Source of the DNA: Vicugna pacos
Taxonomy: Eukaryota > Chordata > Mammalia > Artiodactyla > Camelidae
Direction: 5' to 3'
Length of the DNA stretch: 64,000 nt
Assembly (NCBI RefSeq): GCF_048564905.1
Contig: NC_133021.1
Coordinates: 3,179,501 to 3,243,500, forward strand
The first letter of the stretch is position 1. Each line of letters starts with the position of its first letter. The notes under the pieces were generated by a model, which had not been told where the DNA came from, did not search any database, and was given only the letters and a program-made list of their open reading frames with translations. Below, one piece after another: positions 60,295 through 64,000 of the stretch. Both the position numbers and the translations under genes were made by a program.

Positions 60295-60675
60295 GATGAT
60301 GCAGGTGAAAATATTTTAGAAGCTAACAAGTTATCCTGAAATGAAAAAAATACCACTGTGATTGTTTATTCCCTAAAAATAGTGGAGCCGATATTTAGCT
60401 TGGATGCTAACAAAATAAACCCAGAAATGACTTTCTGTAATCCTTTTATATACAATATGATTTAGGTTCATGTGTCCATATAGAAGCAACTTGAAGCCAA
60501 TAAGATAGTTGATAACTTTGAAATTCAAAAAATATTTAGTAAGACAGCAAGTATGAAACAAAAGGAACTTTTAGGAGGATGGGTTCTTAAGAGAGTTAAG
60601 GATAAAATGTATAAAATAAGTCACGAAATTCCCTTGAAACACCTCTAAGAATCACTGACATGTTAGTTATGAATT
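60295..60675. other. No gene recognised
   Basis: AT-rich sequence without a named repeat. Confidence 0.4.
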
Positions 60676-60679
60676 TTAG

Positions 60680-60840
60680 TGATGAACAATGTTTATTGCA
60701 TTCTTACTTTTCCAGTCACTGTTCTGAATCTTTTACGTACATTTATTTCTTTAAATCCTCGAACAACCCTATGTGTAAATGTAAATGATTAAAATTTTTG
60801 TTTTATAGATGAAGAAAGATTACGTAATTTATATAGGGAT
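60680..60840 (+). mobile_element. MIR SINE
   Basis: 'gttctgaatcttttacgtac', 'aaatcctcgaacaaccctat' and 'tgttttatagatgaagaaag' match MIR from its first half into the core. It ends where the microsatellite starts. Confidence 0.7.
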
Positions 60841-60843
60841 GAT

Positions 60844-60930
60844 ATATTATATTATATTATATTATATTATATTATATTATATTATATTATTTTATATTAT
60901 ATTATATTATACTATATTATATTATATTAC
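60844..60930. repeat. (ATATT)n pentanucleotide microsatellite
   Basis: About 17 units of ATATT with a few interruptions. Pure AT DNA of this kind melts easily and varies in length. Confidence 0.95.
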
Positions 60931-60959
60931 ATGTTTATTAACAGTCAACCCTTAGAATT

Positions 60960-61150
60960 TATATGCTAGGGACAATTTTGAACACATATTTATGTATATA
61001 TAATACATATAAAAATTCAGTCCTCACCACAACACTGTGAGATTGTGTTATTAGCATTTCCATTTTATAGATATGGCCCAGAAGATTATACAGCTTGCGT
61101 CAAGTCACACACCTGGTAAGTGACAGCGCATCAGGCCCAGAGTCCTCGCG
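60960..61150 (+). mobile_element. MIR SINE
   Basis: 'attcagtcctcaccacaaca', 'ccattttatagatatggccc', 'gcgtcaagtcacacacctgg' and 'taagtgacagcgcatcaggc' match the MIR core and tail. The head is not separable from the AT-rich sequence. Confidence 0.75.
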
Positions 61151-61414
61151 CAAACCCTGGGACAAGCAGGTCCTCGTCTATCTCACTGAGGAGAGTGGTG
61201 ATGTCCGGGGAACGCTGGCTGGCTGCTCTGTTCCAGAGCTCTTCACCACGCCCCATGCATTTACTGTTAATGCCCATCGGGCACCACATCCGCAGCAGAG
61301 ATGAGCCTCTGCTCTCTAGGAAACCACGTCACAGGGGAGAGCCCGATTTGCTGAGAACATTGATGCTGCCTCTGTGTTGTAAGGGGTTTTGCACCATACA
61401 TTTCATGTAAGTTC

Positions 61415-61570
61415 ATGGACTTTGGTCTTTTGCTATCTGGGATTTTAGTGTCTGTGGTCCCCAAATTCGTACAGATGTCTGCCTGTGCTGTCTTCCTCAT
61501 CGTAATCATCGCGGGCGTTTATTTAATCCTGCTACTTGGGGTGCTCCGTGCCCAAGGTGAGCTCACATGA
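61415..61570 (+). other. Small ORF with one predicted membrane segment
   Basis: A 51-codon frame reads MDFGLLLSGILVSVVPKFVQ, then a strongly hydrophobic stretch from MSACAVFLIVIIAGV to YLILLLGVLRAQ, then GELT and a stop. About residues 21-43 could span a membrane once. Position 61556|61557 is a good splice-donor match (CAAG|GTGAGC), and 61450 ends an acceptor-like 'tgggattttag', so an internal exon of about 106 bp is also possible. Against it, its second half overlaps what may be the head of a degenerate MIR, and T-rich DNA readily gives hydrophobic peptides. I do not recognise it as any known small membrane protein. Confidence 0.15.
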
Positions 61571-61599
61571 TTTCATCCGGAAGCCAGCATATTTCCTTC

Positions 61600-61710
61600 A
61601 CCAATTCTTGAAAAGAGGTCTAGGGCTCAGTGAGGGTGAGTGATTTGGCCAAGTCGGGCTATGGCACAATAAACCCGGGAACTGAACTCACTATAGTCCC
61701 TGTAATCAGC
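61600..61710 (+). mobile_element. MIR-type SINE, core and tail
   Basis: 'ctagggctcagtgagggtga', 'gtgatttggccaagtcgggc' and 'ataaacccgggaactgaact' match the MIR core and tail. The element may begin as far left as about 61510. Confidence 0.65.
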
Positions 61711-61896
61711 CAGGATACCCCCATTCTGTCACACTTGGGGTAGAACAGTTGAGGTTTACCAGTTGACAAAAGAAGCCATCTGTCACTTCTATGTCCAGAT
61801 ACATAGAGAAAGTTACTTTGAAACAGATCCAGTTAAACATAACTTTTGTGGTTTTTGTTTCCCTCAGGGAAGGTTATGACAACACTTGACACTGTT

Positions 61897-62040
61897 TTCA
61901 TTTTTATTGAGGTATAATTGACGTACAAAAAACGTTCACATGTTTAATGTGCACATTTTCATGAGTTTGGACAGACATACATACTCCTATGGTACCCTCG
62001 CCACAGTCAAGGAGCTAAACGTCCATCACCTCCAGAAACA
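61897..62040 (-). mobile_element. L1M 3' UTR, reverse orientation
   Basis: 'tttattgaggtataattgac', 'tcatgagtttggacagacat' and 'taaacgtccatcacctccag' are the reversed 3' UTR of an old L1M family. Confidence 0.7.
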
Positions 62041-62289
62041 TCCCTGGTTCTTCTGGGGGATGCTTGTTGGCAACAGTGGCTACTGAAAAGGTCAGGACAT
62101 TTGCGGAGGGAGAAAGCCTGCTGGGACAGTGAGCCCCAGACCGTCACTTCCCTTTGTGGTTCAGTGTTAGCAGAACTTCTTTGATGAATGATGTCCACTG
62201 GTAGTTAAGGGAACCAGTGAAACTCAACATGAAGAATAGTGTGTTAATGTGGACTGGTGTCCCGAGCCCCAGAGTGGCCGTCTCCAGGT

Positions 62290-62765
62290 TTGTGGGGATG
62301 AGATTTCTGTGTAACACAGCACATCAAAGCTCAGGGCTCAAGACAGCAATCGCCTGTTACTGCTGTCAATCTAGGGTTAGCCGTGTGGCTCTGCTGACCT
62401 GGCCATGCATGATGGATCATAGCTTGGCTTTGCGTGTTTCCCTGATGGGTTGGCTGGGGACAACCTTCATCCTGGAGACCTCACTCACTATGGGATCTGG
62501 TGACAGGGGTGACATGCCTCTCTTCACTCAGCTGGCTGGCCTGGGTGTGTCCAACTGGCAGCAGCAGGATTCAATGAGGATGAGAAGGAGGGTGCAAGAC
62601 CCATGGATCCTAGATTTAGAGCTGCCATACGTGACGTCCTCCATTTTCTGTTGGTCAAAGCAAGAGACAAGACCATCCCAGATTCAAGGGGTAGAAGAAT
62701 AAACTCATTTCTTGCTGGAAGGAGCTGCTTTGATGTGATGCCACACGTCAAATAGCAGTGGATTA
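62290..62765 (-). mobile_element. MLT1-type (MaLR) LTR, older subfamily, reverse orientation
   Basis: 'ctcaagacagcaatcgcctg', 'agctggctggcctgggtgtg', 'gacgtcctccattttctgtt' and 'gatgccacacgtcaaatagc' follow a reversed older MLT1 subfamily. The 161-codon frame at 62217-62702 overlaps it and has no retroviral or other domain; it is a chance frame in a GC-richer LTR. Confidence 0.65.
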
Positions 62766-63043
62766 GGGAAGGGTAGGAAACTGTGCCCCCCCTTTATTTT
62801 TTTTTTGAAGCACCATGTTAATAGTGTGTGTGACTTAGGAACAATGGCTGTGCAGGCCCCTTTTGATTAAAAAGCTGCAACTTCAAGAACTAGAATGTGT
62901 GATGCACACAGAAATCTGTGAAGAAATGACTTTGCAGGAAGTATTTTCAGGAACACCACAATGAAGCTTTGGCAGAGGCAAAAACAGTGAAATGAATCCT
63001 CCGATTTCCTCTTCACCTGATATTTAGAAACATGATTGATTCT

Positions 63044-63480
63044 TTTTTTAATGGTCTATGATTTTTTTGATTAAAGTATAATCAGTTTACAATGTTGCAT
63101 CAATGTCTGATGTACAGCATAATAGTTCAGTCATACATATACATATGTATATTCATTTTCATATTCTTTTCCTCTAGAGGTGACTACAAGACACTGAATA
63201 ACGTTCCGTGTGCTGTACAGAAGAAATTTGTTATTTATTTATTTTATATATACTAGTTAATATTTGCAAACATTGAACTCCCAATTTATCCCTTCCCACC
63301 CCCTTTCCTCCCTGGTAACTGGGAGTTTGTTTCCTATGTCTGTGTGTCTGTTTCTGTTTTATACATAAGTTCATTAGTTTCTTTTTTCTTCTTTTAGACT
63401 GCACGTATGAGTGACATCGTATGATACTTGTCTTTCTCTTTCTGGCTGACTTCACTTAGAAGGATGATGATCTCCAGCTG
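63044..63480 (-). mobile_element. L1 3' UTR, reverse orientation
   Basis: Begins with T-rich sequence, then 'gattaaagtataatcagttt', 'ttccgtgtgctgtacagaag', 'gtttcctatgtctgtgtgtc' and 'ttctggctgacttcacttag'. Same general L1 lineage as the copy at 7993, truncated before ORF2. Confidence 0.85.
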
Positions 63481-63484
63481 ACGG

Positions 63485-64000
63485 ACCATTTTCAGTGGAA
63501 GAGTTCTGAGTTCTTGGGGTGATTCAAGCCCAAACTGGGCTTCATGAGAGAGAGATGGATGTCTTGATATAATTCAAAAGATGGATGCTGAAACAACTGA
63601 TTTGAAAAATAAAAGATTTCACAATACTCATACCCCTTAGTTGGTACACGTGTTTGTCTCAGGGACAAAAATGTTTGAGATTTTGACATTTGTCAACGAT
63701 TATAACTGAACCGCATTCTCTTACTTTCTCCCATCACGTCTTCTCAGCTACACAGTTTATTATCTTTTTATTCCTGTTTTGATAGTTTGTTTTTTATAGT
63801 TTTAGCATAAACTTACAAATATTATGCTACCACGTTGACAGAATACATTTAACTGTGTTTAAGTTGTTCAATCTTAAAATCTAATTATTTATGATCATAC
63901 ATTTTATATTACCCACCACAAAGTGAATGCTAACAGAATACAGTTATTTTTAACTGAGAGCCAAAGTGATTTAAAAAATAAAAGTAAATGAACAGTTTCT
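63485..64000. other. No gene recognised
   Basis: AT-rich sequence to the window edge, without a named repeat or credible frame. Confidence 0.4.

Noticed and set aside
62217-62702. 161-codon plus-strand frame as a gene
   Set aside because: It overlaps an MLT1-type LTR in reverse orientation; LTRs of this group carry no coding sequence.

Overview
This window is mammalian intergenic (or deep intronic) DNA, most likely from a camelid such as alpaca, llama or camel. The clues are one tRNA-derived SINE of the camelid Vic-1 type (1577-1735) and many L1 copies whose 3' ends match the L1 lineage I know from camelids and other cetartiodactyls. I saw no BovB or Bov-tA (ruminant), no PRE-1 (pig) and no Alu or B1. 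The species call rests on recalled repeat sequences, not on a search.

I can support no complete protein-coding gene. The open reading frames of 60-190 codons lie inside L1 remnants, in GC-rich island DNA, or are chance frames in AT-rich sequence. Most of the window is AT-rich and layered with repeats of different ages. The ancient layer is MIR, L2 and one Tigger DNA transposon with clean TA flanks. The intermediate layer is MLT1 (MaLR) LTRs and old L1M pieces. The younger layer is lineage L1, the SINE and one solo ERV LTR with a 4-bp target duplication.

Layout: 1-5.6 kb, MLT1 LTR, SINE, MIR and two weak LTR-like blocks. 6.3-10.9 kb, Tigger, L1 (+), a TTTC microsatellite and a minus-strand L1 with a separate 5'-UTR-like block. 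11-27 kb, sparse L2, MIR and MLT1 in AT-rich sequence. 27.7-49.9 kb, several L1 tails, a 5'-UTR/ORF1/RT L1 composite, MLT1 copies and one splice-bounded open segment near 43.4 kb. 50.4-53.4 kb, old L1 split by a solo LTR. 53.95-54.97 kb, a strong CpG island, the only sequence here that looks like a promoter. 56.3-64 kb, a MIR split by an MLT1, two young L1s in inverted orientation, an ATATT microsatellite between MIRs, a small membrane-segment ORF, and more MLT1 and L1.

The main places to look again are the orphan CpG island, with a four-tract G-quadruplex motif, a CTCF-like motif and minus-strand splice donors; the 201-bp phase-0 exon-like segment at 43383-43583; the 51-codon ORF at 61415-61570; and the inverted L1 pair at 57.5-60.3 kb. 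I did not find convincing evidence of a new biological system.
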